DNA of 64,000 bases from contig NZ_PIQH01000003.1 of assembly GCF_003987475.1 (NCBI RefSeq), positions 186,001 to 250,000 of the forward strand, in the 5' to 3' direction. Made by a program: the position numbers and the translations under genes. The notes below the pieces were generated by a model. It did no database searches, was not told the DNA's origin, and saw nothing but the letters and a program-made list of their open reading frames with translations. Of the stretch, positions 9,379 through 16,994 are shown piece after piece. Each line of letters opens with the position of its first letter. The stretch's first letter is position 1. Source of the DNA: Idiomarina tyrosinivorans (GTDB taxonomy: Bacteria > Pseudomonadota > Gammaproteobacteria > Enterobacterales > Alteromonadaceae).

Positions 9379-10173
9379 CTATCCATTATCTCTATCCATT
9401 AGCTGCGCCTGTAGCCATAACGCCAAGGCATCAACCTCTTTGGCAAATTGTGCGGCCGGTTGGTAGTCATCAACCAGTTGCTGGGTAGCTAGCGCCTCGG
9501 GGACGTGTTGATCTTGGTGCAGAACCAACGGAATCATCACCTCAGCACTGATTTCAGCTTGCATTAGTTGCACCATGTCGTTGCACAGCCTGACTTCAGG
9601 ACGGCATTGATTAACCAGCACCCGAAAGCTGTTATCGTGTTCTGCGCGCGTTGAGCGAATAGTTTGGTAAAACCGCGATAGCTGCAACTGCCACAGTGGG
9701 TTGGGCGTGGCTACCGCAATCACTTCATCGGCAATGCTAAGCGCTTGGTATTGCAGCAATGAAAACTGATCGCTGGTGGTAATAAAAACGATCGCATCGT
9801 CGGCAAACGCCGATTCAGCCAAGCCATGCTCCAGTGCTTTTGGCGAGCGCACCATCGTTTGGTAGTTGCTATCGGCTTCCAACATCACGCTACTTTCGCC
9901 AAAGGGAATAAAATGCGCGCTTATCTGGGCTGCATCTAAAGCGGGCGCTGCCACATAGGCAGCATCGCTAAAGCAGAACGGTTCACCGTCCTTTATCCAC
10001 CAACCATCGCGCTCTCGTGGATCCATGCCGAAATGTAGGCGAACCTGATTGCGAGGGTCGCCATCTAAAACCACTGCATGGCGGCCGAGGCGCTGCATCG
10101 CCAATACCAAGTGACTAGCAATAGTGGTGCAACCGGCGCCCGGGGTCGCTGAACACAACGCAATAATTTTCAT
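9379..10173 (-). CDS. bcsQ: BcsQ, MinD/ParA-like ATPase of the cellulose system
   Basis: SIMIBI-class P-loop protein that, with BcsR, supports assembly and polar placement of the synthase. The start is 10173, where ATG overlaps the bcsR stop as ATGA; the longer frame starts inside bcsR. The 264-residue protein begins MKIIALCSATPGAGCTT. The P-loop is of the deviant BcsQ kind: the signature lysine of the MinD-type KGGxGKT motif is absent, as I recall is also true of E. coli BcsQ (GGVGTTS). A second strand ends in VVLDGDP, the Walker A' region. It sits between bcsR and bcsA, as in E. coli. Confidence 0.85.
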   Translation of the reverse strand: MKIIALCSATPGAGCTTIASHLVLAMQRLGRHAVVLDGDPRNQVRLHFGMDPRERDGWWIKDGEPFCFSDAAYVAAPALDAAQISAHFIPFGESSVMLEADSNYQTMVRSPKALEHGLAESAFADDAIVFITTSDQFSLLQYQALSIADEVIAVATPNPLWQLQLSRFYQTIRSTRAEHDNSFRVLVNQCRPEVRLCNDMVQLMQAEISAEVMIPLVLHQDQHVPEALATQQLVDDYQPAAQFAKEVDALALWLQAQLMDRDNG

Positions 10174-10382
10174 CCGCGCGCCTGCTGTTTTGCATCGTCG
10201 ACGACTGCCTGCTGGAACAGCGGCAGGCTGGCTAAAGGATATTGCACTAATGGCCATTGCTGGCGAATGGCAAGCACGCGTTCGGAACTGGCAATTTCTA
10301 TGAATTGGATATTCGGCTCTTGCGCATGCTCACGCAAGGCACGGATATCATCGGCAGGAGGGTGCAACTTATCTTCGGTCAC
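10170..10382 (-). CDS. bcsR: BcsR, small regulatory subunit of the cellulose system
   Basis: 70-residue acidic protein, first gene of the leftward bcs operon. It starts at a GTG (10382) with AGGTAG 7 nt upstream. The middle contains RQQWPLVQYPLASLPLF, matching the RWPLL-type core of E. coli BcsR (YhjR), which pairs with BcsQ and tunes synthase assembly. Size and position (immediately before bcsQ, ATGA overlap) support the call more strongly than sequence, since the family is short and divergent. Confidence 0.8.
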   Translation of the reverse strand: MTEDKLHPPADDIRALREHAQEPNIQFIEIASSERVLAIRQQWPLVQYPLASLPLFQQAVVDDAKQQARG

Positions 10383-10424
10383 GAATCTACCTGTTTTTTT
10401 AACGTTTTTTCTATAATATAATGT
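10383..10424. promoter_or_regulatory. Divergent promoter region between bcsRQABZC and bcsEFG
   Basis: Only about 40 bases separate the two cellulose operons. On the plus strand a perfect TATAAT lies at 10412-10417, with no good -35 element at the expected distance. On the minus strand the same AT-rich stretch offers TATATT/TTATAT, with TTGTTG about 18-19 bases further inside bcsE. The two transcription units must therefore share an overlapping promoter, and one regulator could control both. An 8-bp palindrome, TGTTAACA, lies at 10426-10433 just inside the bcsE frame. Confidence 0.55.
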
Positions 10425-12041
10425 TTGTTAACACAGTTTCAACAAAGAGTATTGCTGTTGTCGCATTTAGCGTTACCCGACTTCAATGACATTTTTCATG
10501 ATTCGCCCGCGCTCATCCCGGAATTTAGCTGGGGCGAAGTGCATATGCTCGCGACCGACTCTGCGGCATGGCGTAATGCCATCTTAATCAACCTCAATGC
10601 TGCCGCCCCGGTTTGTGTTATCGGCTCTGGCGCAACCATCGACGATATCCAAGAGCAGCAGCAAGTATTACCGCGTTCTCATGCGTTAAATCTTGTTGAA
10701 ATCAAGCATAGAGCCAAGCCAAAGCTATCCGCTTTTTTGCACGCACTAGAGGCGGCCACGAGCGCTTACCCACTTGTGTATATTGAACTAAACAGTTTGC
10801 AGCCGACGCTGTTTTCAGAGCTGATGTTTCAGCAACGCGGTTTACTGGAATTACGGTCTTGGGCGCAAGAAAAGCGTAAGCTAATTGTTATGGTCGCTCA
10901 GGGCGACGTGAATCAATCACCACTGAGCCAATGGGTTGTTGCGGCCAGTTCAATGGCAAACAGTTTATCTCTGCTATACCGGGCCGAACACTATTGGCAC
11001 TGGGATATTGAGCACTGGTATACCGACCAAGACGTAGTAATGCGCAATCTGTTGGTGGATGAATTCGATTCAGGGCTACCTAAACTCTCATTGCACCAAC
11101 TGAATGAGCAAAAATACATCGATACACTGGTACAGTCTGATGAGGTTTGGTACTCACCATACGCTATTTTGCCTACCGAAACGGCGCCGGGGCAATGGCA
11201 AGCGCTAAAGCGATTAGAAGATTGGCAACAAGAAGTGCCAGAAAACTCACCGGGTAGCATTTTGTTGGGCATTACGGTAAAAGATTCGATCATCGAACTT
11301 GCTCAGCGGGTGCACAGTATGCGGATGTTTTTTGGTCCTAATATCCGTATTTTCATCCGCGAAATCGCTAAGCCCATTCGTCACGAAGATGAAAATTTAC
11401 TGCTGCATGCCGGTGCCACTATGATCATCCCCTTTGAGTTAAAGCTAGGGCGCATTATGGTGTTGATCGACAATACTGCTGGATGGCGTTTCACGCGGCC
11501 CATACTGCCGACACTTTCGCGAATTTTGGGCGATTATGAACGCCAGCGCCTACAGGGGTATTTAGCGCCACAACAATTCGTGAAAGAGGTGATGAAAACC
11601 AGCAACTACGCCGGCATCAACGGTATTCATTCCGCCTTAATTCGCGGCGAACCGATGGATGGTTTAGACCTGATTCAGATTGCCGCACAGTTTCAAAACC
11701 GGCGAGAGGGTGACGTTGTGACGATTGCCGACGGTGCCATTTATATTTACTTATTTGCCTGCCGCGAATCGGATGTCAGCGGCGTGCTGAAGTTTTTGAT
11801 CGGTTTACCCAGCGACAGTATTTTCTCGCGCGAGACGCGTTACTGCTCAACCCAGCTTATTCAGCAGGCATTGAATGAATTGACGCAACAAATCGCTCAT
11901 GAGCCCGAGCGCGACGATAGCCAGGCTATTTTAGAAAAATCGTTTAGCAAACATGAAGGCGCAACGGAGACAAAAGCATCGACCAGCCAAGTTTTTAGAG
12001 AGCCAGTTCGGCCGAAACCTGCCAAATGGAGAGACCAATAA
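10425..12041 (+). CDS. bcsE: BcsE, c-di-GMP-binding cellulose regulator (GIL domain)
   Basis: Cytoplasmic c-di-GMP receptor that boosts cellulose secretion in class II bcs systems. Counting from a TTG at 10425 it has 538 residues, near the E. coli length (523). The C-terminal region contains RREGD at residues 426-430, an RxGD signature in the same relative place as the RATD site of the E. coli GIL domain, followed by a beta-rich segment. The true start is uncertain: the TATAAT at 10412 leaves no leader for the TTG at 10425, and TTG codons at 10452 or 10458 with AAAGAG nearby are alternatives. The stop overlaps the next ATG as TAATG. Confidence 0.88.
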   Translation: MLTQFQQRVLLLSHLALPDFNDIFHDSPALIPEFSWGEVHMLATDSAAWRNAILINLNAAAPVCVIGSGATIDDIQEQQQVLPRSHALNLVEIKHRAKPKLSAFLHALEAATSAYPLVYIELNSLQPTLFSELMFQQRGLLELRSWAQEKRKLIVMVAQGDVNQSPLSQWVVAASSMANSLSLLYRAEHYWHWDIEHWYTDQDVVMRNLLVDEFDSGLPKLSLHQLNEQKYIDTLVQSDEVWYSPYAILPTETAPGQWQALKRLEDWQQEVPENSPGSILLGITVKDSIIELAQRVHSMRMFFGPNIRIFIREIAKPIRHEDENLLLHAGATMIIPFELKLGRIMVLIDNTAGWRFTRPILPTLSRILGDYERQRLQGYLAPQQFVKEVMKTSNYAGINGIHSALIRGEPMDGLDLIQIAAQFQNRREGDVVTIADGAIYIYLFACRESDVSGVLKFLIGLPSDSIFSRETRYCSTQLIQQALNELTQQIAHEPERDDSQAILEKSFSKHEGATETKASTSQVFREPVRPKPAKWRDQ

Positions 12042-12244
12042 TGTGGTTGCCCGAACAGTTAACTTGGGAGATTTTACTGGCAACATTGGTCGCCGGACTA
12101 CTAATGGGCTCTACCGTTATGGCCATTCTGCGGCGCTTGTTTAGTAAGCTGATTAACTGGATAGCAATGATGAGTTACTTTCGTCCTCGAAAAAAATTAG
12201 TGGCAAGCGCGCGTTCTGAAAAGGGTTCACGTGATGCTGGATGA
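12041..12244 (+). CDS. bcsF: BcsF, small membrane protein of the cellulose system
   Basis: 67 residues from the ATG at 12041, which overlaps the bcsE stop and is preceded by GGAGAG. One membrane helix (WEILLATLVAGLLMGSTVMAIL) is followed by a basic cytoplasmic tail containing RPRKK. This matches BcsF (YhjT, 63 residues in E. coli), which helps recruit BcsG and BcsE to the synthase. The end overlaps bcsG by 14 nt, so the three genes are translated together. Confidence 0.85.
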   Translation: MWLPEQLTWEILLATLVAGLLMGSTVMAILRRLFSKLINWIAMMSYFRPRKKLVASARSEKGSRDAG

Positions 12245-13892
12245 TTTGTACCAACGCCAGCGTCGACAATTAACCGCGACTCCCGTGTTTACCTGGCCTG
12301 GCCTACAAGGCTGGAGTTTTTATTTTATCGGTAAGGCGGTGCTGGCATTATTGGGCAGCCTGACCTTGCTCGGTATTTGGAACGCCGCTTTTATTGCCGT
12401 GTTAGTAGTGCCATTACCTAACACTGGGTTGCGGGCGTTGCGACAACTTTTCGCAATACCCGCCGCGCTAGTACTGTTATATGCCGAAAGTCATTTGCCG
12501 CCATTTTCTCGGCTAATTGCGCAGTGGGAACAAGTCAGCCAGTTTAGCTGGAGCTATTTATTAGAGCTGATTGAACGGCTAGTGCCGCTTGAAACCATCG
12601 CCGTAGTAATGGTGGCGTGGATTGTTTACCTGTATATTCGGCGGGTGCTCAGAATGACCGTGATATCGGTGATGTTGGTGGTCCTTGCGGTTTGGTTACA
12701 AGCGCCATTGCAGCGGCCTTTGGACATTCAACCGCAGGTTTCTCGACAAGCAGTTAACCCCGTAGGAGCCGCCCAACCGAATATGTCAGCGACCGATCCG
12801 GATGCGATACTGCAAGCATTCTATCGCCAACAGTCTCGGGTTTTAGAGCGGCCAATAGGCGCTCCGGCAGCCGAAATAGACATCATTGTCATTAATATCT
12901 GCTCGCTCTCTTGGCAAGATTTGCGCACTTATAACTTGGCCGATCATGCCTTTTTGCGCCGCCAAGACATTATTTTTGACCAATACACCAGTGGCAGCTC
13001 GTATTCTGGCCCCGCAGCGCTACGGTTATTGCGGGCAAACTGTGGCCACGTGCCGCACGATAAACTCTACGAGGCCACCAATAACCAATGCTTCTTAACG
13101 GAATCGCTGGCGGAACTGGGCTACAACAGCCAGTTGGTGCTCAACCACACTGGCGAATTTGATAATTTCAAGACCCTACTGCAAGAACACGGGGGCTTTG
13201 CAGGGTTACCGGTAACGGTTGCTAGCAATGCGCCGCAAACCATGGTCAGCTTTGATGGCACACCGGTTTACGACGACTTGAGCATTTTAACGGGGCTGGT
13301 GGATCAAGCAAAACATGGTGCTACCCAGCAGCAATTTACCTTTTATAACACCATCAGTTTGCACGATGGCAATCGCCTTGTCAGCGCGGCCAAGGCAAAC
13401 GGCGGCGGTGCCAGCGATAGTGCGCGCAGTTATCCGCAACGTCTTCGCAACTTACTCGACGAACTGAATAGCTTTTACGATTACGTTAAAGCCAGTGGTC
13501 GACCGACGTTGGTGGTTATCGCTCCTGAGCATGGTTCAGGATTGCAAGGCGATAGCATGCAGTTGCCTGGCGTACGCGAAATCCCCACGCCAGCGCTAAC
13601 GAAAGTGCCAGTAATGATTCGTTTGATTGCGCCCAATGTTGAACGCAGCACTGATACCCCGGTATTGGTCTCCGAACCGTTAGGGCCAACCGCCGTGTCT
13701 TCAACCATCTATGAAATTCTGGCGCAACATCCCGTCGCATCGCAAAAGCTAGACCTTGAGGCAGCGGTGAGAAGCCTCCCGCAACGCCCCTATGTGGCGG
13801 AAAACGAGGGTGTAAAGGTGATGGAGCACCAGTTGGAACTGTGGCTAAAAATCGAAAACCAAGACTGGATGGTGTACCCGGGCGCTCGATGA
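12231..13892 (+). CDS. bcsG: BcsG, cellulose phosphoethanolamine transferase
   Basis: Inner-membrane enzyme that moves phosphoethanolamine from lipid to cellulose in the periplasm. About four N-terminal helices (residues ~30-175) precede an alkaline-phosphatase-fold domain. Counting from GTG 12231, Cys224 (NICSLSW), Ser259 (SSYSGPAALRLLRANCG) and Glu433-His434 (PEHGSG) match the zinc ligands and nucleophile known for E. coli BcsG (C243, S278, E442, H443) with the same 35-residue C-to-S spacing. 553 residues against 559 in E. coli. GTG 12231 and ATG 12234 are both possible starts; AAGGG lies upstream. With bcsEF it predicts pEtN-modified cellulose. Confidence 0.93.
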   Translation: MMLDDLYQRQRRQLTATPVFTWPGLQGWSFYFIGKAVLALLGSLTLLGIWNAAFIAVLVVPLPNTGLRALRQLFAIPAALVLLYAESHLPPFSRLIAQWEQVSQFSWSYLLELIERLVPLETIAVVMVAWIVYLYIRRVLRMTVISVMLVVLAVWLQAPLQRPLDIQPQVSRQAVNPVGAAQPNMSATDPDAILQAFYRQQSRVLERPIGAPAAEIDIIVINICSLSWQDLRTYNLADHAFLRRQDIIFDQYTSGSSYSGPAALRLLRANCGHVPHDKLYEATNNQCFLTESLAELGYNSQLVLNHTGEFDNFKTLLQEHGGFAGLPVTVASNAPQTMVSFDGTPVYDDLSILTGLVDQAKHGATQQQFTFYNTISLHDGNRLVSAAKANGGGASDSARSYPQRLRNLLDELNSFYDYVKASGRPTLVVIAPEHGSGLQGDSMQLPGVREIPTPALTKVPVMIRLIAPNVERSTDTPVLVSEPLGPTAVSSTIYEILAQHPVASQKLDLEAAVRSLPQRPYVAENEGVKVMEHQLELWLKIENQDWMVYPGAR

Positions 13893-13979
13893 ACACCGAT
13901 TTTGTAAATCACATGGCGATCCAAACAGAACGCTTCTAAGGTAATGCAATGTACAGCATGCAGTAACCAGGAGTGAATA

Positions 13980-14993
13980 ATGAAAGCCGTAGTCGTTAAA
14001 CAACCGGGTGGTTTAGAAAATCTACAGGTCATTGATCAGGACAAGCCGCAGCAGCCGGGGCGTGGTGAAATTCAGGTAGATATCAAAGCCAGTTCACTGA
14101 ACTTTCACGATCTATCAGTCGCTTTAGGGCGAATTAAAGCAGACGATGGACGTGTACTGCTGTCGGACGGTGCGGGTATTGTCACCGCGGTCGGTGAGGG
14201 CGTGAACGAGTTCAAGCAAGGTGATGCTGTGGTGTCGACCTTTTTCCCTCAGTGGCTAAGCGGAGATCCTATTCCCGCAGTCGCTAACTTCGAGCAAACG
14301 CCGGGTGATGGCATTGATGGCATGGCTGCGCAAACGGTGGTGTGCCAAGCCGAAGCATTTACGCATGCACCGAAAGGCTGGTCGCATGAAGAGGCCGCTA
14401 CGATCACCACAGCAGGCCTTACCGCATGGCGTGCATTGGTGGTGGATGGCAACCTCAAGGCGGGAGACACCGTGGTGGCTCTGGGCACCGGCGGCGTTTC
14501 CATTGCCGCATTGCAAATTGCCAAAGCGATGGGCGCGCGAGTGATCATCACCTCATCATCTGATGAGAAGCTGGCGCGAGCGCAAGAGCTAGGTGCGGAT
14601 GCCACCATTAACTATAAAAAAGCGCCAGAGTGGGGCGAACAGGTACAAAAACTGACGGACGGGAAAGGTGCCGAGCACATTATTGAAGTGGGTGGCCCTG
14701 ATACCTTGAACCAATCTATTACGGCTGCTGCCGTGGGTGGCCACATTGCATTAATCGGTGTGTTGACGGGAATAAAAGGTGATGTCGCCACCGCCGCATT
14801 AATGGCTAAGCATATTCGCTTACAGGGTTTGATTGTCGGCAACCGTCAACAGCAACAAGACTATATTCGGGCCTTGGAACAAACCGACATTCGCCCAGTC
14901 ATCGACAAAACCTACGCCTTTGAAAAACTTGCCGAAGCGTTTGATTACCAGCAAAACGGTAAACACTTCGGCAAGGTTTGTGTGCGTTGGTAA
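13980..14993 (+). CDS. Zinc-independent MDR alcohol dehydrogenase / quinone oxidoreductase family
   Basis: 337-residue medium-chain dehydrogenase/reductase. The N-terminal half is the GroES-like fold (LSDGAGIVTAVGEGVNEFKQGD). The second half has a Rossmann segment, ALGTGGVSIAALQIAKAMGA, followed by IITSSSDEKL, where Ser/Lys near the second strand suggests NADP(H). The catalytic-zinc cysteine and histidine of classical alcohol dehydrogenases are missing, placing it with the non-metal reductases. The start has AGGAG 7 nt upstream. It is a single gene between bcsG and a convergent SDR gene. The substrate cannot be told from sequence. Confidence 0.88.
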   Translation: MKAVVVKQPGGLENLQVIDQDKPQQPGRGEIQVDIKASSLNFHDLSVALGRIKADDGRVLLSDGAGIVTAVGEGVNEFKQGDAVVSTFFPQWLSGDPIPAVANFEQTPGDGIDGMAAQTVVCQAEAFTHAPKGWSHEEAATITTAGLTAWRALVVDGNLKAGDTVVALGTGGVSIAALQIAKAMGARVIITSSSDEKLARAQELGADATINYKKAPEWGEQVQKLTDGKGAEHIIEVGGPDTLNQSITAAAVGGHIALIGVLTGIKGDVATAALMAKHIRLQGLIVGNRQQQQDYIRALEQTDIRPVIDKTYAFEKLAEAFDYQQNGKHFGKVCVRW

Positions 14994-14999
14994 AGGTTC

Positions 15000-15030
15000 A
15001 ACTCATAGCGCGGCTTAACTCATAGCGCGG
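15000..15030. repeat. Tandem duplication of 14 bases at the end of two convergent genes
   Basis: AACTCATAGCGCGG occurs at 15000-15013 and again at 15017-15030 (period 17). The second copy is the last coding bases and stop (TTA at 15015-15017 on the plus strand) of the leftward SDR gene; the first lies just beyond it. It looks like a small replication-slippage duplication in the 21-base gap between the convergent genes. Confidence 0.7.
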
Positions 15031-15764
15031 ATAGTGCTTTTGGGCGCTATCCGCAGCCACCAATGCAATAGTGCCCAAGGCCATGTGGGCACGTAACTGT
15101 TGTCGCGTTCTTTTTCAATGGCTTTGACTAACGCTCTGCAACCTACATCAGTGTCGACAATAAACGGCACCTTCTTCACTTTTTCGTTGATTTCGCTGCG
15201 AATAAAGCCCGGATGCACACAACTGACCTTGATCGGGGTGTTCATGACGTCTAGGCGAATACCCTCGCTAAGCGAAGTTAATGCGGCTTTGGTTGCGGCG
15301 TACACGGTCATCGCGCGGCGGAATCCGCGCACCGCAGAAATTGACGACATGGTCACCAAGTGCCCAGCATTTTGCTCGCGGAAGATAGTCATGGCGGCTT
15401 CGGCTTGGGCTAATGCGGCAATAAAATTGGTTTCCGCGGTTTGTTTGTTGGCTTCGAAATAGCCCGTACCAATAGAGGCACCTTTACCCATGCCGGCATT
15501 GATGATCACGCGGTCTAACTGGCCCAATTCATCACGGAATTCATTAAATACTTGAAACACCGCCTGGTGATCGTTCACATCCAATGGCTTTATCGAAACA
15601 GTGATGTCTGGGTTCAGGGTGAGTAACTCTTGTTTGAGTTCAGTTAAGCGCTCCATACGCCGTGCGCACAAAGCGAGGTTACGACCCTTTTTGGCAAACT
15701 CTATAGCCATTCCGCGACCAAGACCGGAGCTGGCGCCAGTGATCAAAATATTTTTTCTTATCAT
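15015..15764 (-). CDS. Short-chain dehydrogenase/reductase (SDR)
   Basis: 249-residue classical SDR. TGASSGLG at residues 9-16 is the dinucleotide-binding glycine motif. The basic pair CARRMERL after strand 2 suggests NADPH preference. NAGMGKG matches the NNAG position, and SS followed by YAATK gives the Ser-Tyr-Lys catalytic set. The C-terminus ends in a hydrophobic/amphipathic stretch (WPWALLHWWLRI), suggesting loose membrane attachment, common in SDRs acting on lipids. It is the last gene of a leftward group with the TM2 protein, YidD and a DUF4177 protein, but the 26-nt gap allows separate expression. The substrate is unknown. Confidence 0.9.
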   Translation of the reverse strand: MIRKNILITGASSGLGRGMAIEFAKKGRNLALCARRMERLTELKQELLTLNPDITVSIKPLDVNDHQAVFQVFNEFRDELGQLDRVIINAGMGKGASIGTGYFEANKQTAETNFIAALAQAEAAMTIFREQNAGHLVTMSSISAVRGFRRAMTVYAATKAALTSLSEGIRLDVMNTPIKVSCVHPGFIRSEINEKVKKVPFIVDTDVGCRALVKAIEKERDNSYVPTWPWALLHWWLRIAPKSTIRAMS

Positions 15765-15790
15765 GTTATTTCCGCGCCGTTAAGTTTGCA

Positions 15791-16165
15791 TTAACGGTTC
15801 TGCTGTAAATCATTAAGGATTTTCCGCATCACTTGATTATTGTATTGATGGACAATGCGCTGTGACCAAAATAGTTGTGGCAACTCAATAACGATTACGG
15901 CGGCCACCAATAGCCAGCCACCGATACTAAAAAAAATAAGCCCAATGGTCATTAGTACTAAGTTGGCAATTCCGTGTGCCGTTTTACCGAGGTACAAATG
16001 GTGCAAGCCGGCAACAAAGAAATAGTTCAGCGCGGCAAAGGTGTCGGGATCTTTGATCTCCTGCTTTTCTCTTTCGTAATAGCATTGTCGCTGGCTAGAG
16101 CTGAGTTGTCGTATCTGCTGTCTTAGTGCTTCTTCTTCTTGTTCTAATTGTTGTTGGGACATCAT
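15791..16165 (-). CDS. TM2-domain-like small membrane protein
   Basis: 124 residues. The first ~35 form a charged, Gln/Glu-rich helix with coiled-coil character (QQQLEQEEEALRQQIRQL). Then comes a TM2-type pair of helices: AALNYFFVAGLHHLYLGK, a short turn, and LVLMTIGLIFFSIGGWLLVAAVIVIEL, followed by a polar tail. The aromatic-rich first helix followed by GxHHLYLGK resembles the TM2 consensus. The role of such proteins in bacteria is poorly known. It lies 19 nt after yidD and may be co-transcribed with it, which would suit an envelope function. Confidence 0.7.
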   Translation of the reverse strand: MMSQQQLEQEEEALRQQIRQLSSSQRQCYYEREKQEIKDPDTFAALNYFFVAGLHHLYLGKTAHGIANLVLMTIGLIFFSIGGWLLVAAVIVIELPQLFWSQRIVHQYNNQVMRKILNDLQQNR

Positions 16166-16184
16166 CGTGTCGTAATCCTCTGGG

Positions 16185-16409
16185 CTAATGTAATGGGTCG
16201 TAGGCCTTGTTGTCGCAGTCCGGATTATTACAACGGCGAATGCGTTGCAGCCCCATTCTAACCCCCTGCCATACGCCGTACTTTTCGATAGCCTGATAGG
16301 TATACTCTGAGCAACTTGGGATAAAATTACACTCAGTATTGAGCAGTCGCCTCGAGCCTCCTTTAGCTTGGTACCAGCGGATTATGCGCAACAAACCACG
16401 GCGAAACAT
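16185..16409 (-). CDS. yidD: Membrane protein insertion efficiency factor YidD
   Basis: 74-residue YidD family protein (formerly DUF37), which assists YidC-dependent membrane insertion. The hallmark CNFIPSCSEYTYQAIEKYG is intact with both conserved cysteines, followed by RIRRCNNPDCDNKAYDPLH with two further cysteines. The N-terminal amphipathic helix (LLRIIRWYQ) fits its peripheral membrane location. In most proteobacteria yidD lies between rnpA and yidC near the origin. Here it lies with DUF4177 and TM2 genes and no rnpA, yidC or rpmH, so it is either relocated or an additional copy. Confidence 0.92.
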   Translation of the reverse strand: MFRRGLLRIIRWYQAKGGSRRLLNTECNFIPSCSEYTYQAIEKYGVWQGVRMGLQRIRRCNNPDCDNKAYDPLH

Positions 16410-16412
16410 CGG

Positions 16413-16628
16413 TTATCGACCTAAGGTAATAATTGCGGCCTCCCGCTCCCAGAACAGAAAAAAGCGTTTTTTCTCAATAACTTGGAACACCAACTGCCAG
16501 CCGTGGGCAGCTTCAGCATTCAATGTCGATTCGATCTGCTTTAACGGTAAACCGCTAGAGCCTAATAGAATGGTGCCGCAGCCACCTTCGACAATGTGCA
16601 TGACTTTGTACTCGCTGAACGTTGGCAT
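16413..16628 (-). CDS. DUF4177 domain protein
   Basis: 71 residues: strand, strand, then a helix containing IESTLNAEAAHGWQLV, and a final strand pair ending in AIITLGR. The LNxxxxxGWQLV segment is the DUF4177 signature. The family is widespread, small and of unknown function. It ends 3 nt before the yidD start, so the two are almost certainly translated from one message. The ATG at 16628 is preceded by AAGGAAAC on the minus strand. Confidence 0.75.
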   Translation of the reverse strand: MPTFSEYKVMHIVEGGCGTILLGSSGLPLKQIESTLNAEAAHGWQLVFQVIEKKRFFLFWEREAAIITLGR

Positions 16629-16734
16629 AATGTTTCCTTACACTTGTAATTATTCGATTTTCAAGAGTAAGTGAGACTCAGTGGGGCGTCAAATAACTCA
16701 TAGCGACAGAACAGAATATTACAAAGAGGGTTGT

Positions 16735-16951
16735 ATGTCGGACTTATGGGTACCTATTACCGGAATGCTATGCATTACCGCAATTATCACTCTAACCATG
16801 TTCTTCTCGGCGCACCCAGTATCAGTTTGAAGTCACCGCAGCGCTGGCAGCAGCATTGGCGATGGCGTTTAGCATTGATGATGGCTCGGTACCGCGTGGT
16901 TTACCAGCGAAGAGTTTTAACAAAGGTGACGATGAATCTGCTTGGCCCTAA
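16735..16951 (+). pseudogene. Frameshifted gene for a small single-helix membrane protein
   Basis: An ATG at 16735 follows GAGGG and encodes MSDLWVPITG, then a membrane helix (MLCITAIITLTMFF), but stops at 16828-16830. From about base 16809 the next frame continues naturally with SRRTQYQFEVTAALAAALAM and runs to a TAA at 16949-16951. Joining them gives a protein of about 70 residues with the usual layout of small inner-membrane proteins: short periplasmic end, one helix, basic cap, amphipathic helix, acidic tail. A one-base difference near 16805-16812 would restore the frame. It may be a real pseudogene or a sequencing error. Confidence 0.5.
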
Positions 16952-16994
16952 AATCAGTACCTATCAATATGCTTGCCAACCAAGATAGGACGAC

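Noticed and set aside
9379-10173. Chromosome-partition ParA or plasmid replication origin
   Set aside because: The P-loop protein lies between bcsR and bcsA and has the lysine-less BcsQ motif; no parB, rep gene or iterons are near.
16731-16988. 85-residue gene from TTG 16731
   Set aside because: Composition is unlike a real protein and the ribosome-binding site fits ATG 16735 in another frame; the frameshifted-gene reading explains the region better.
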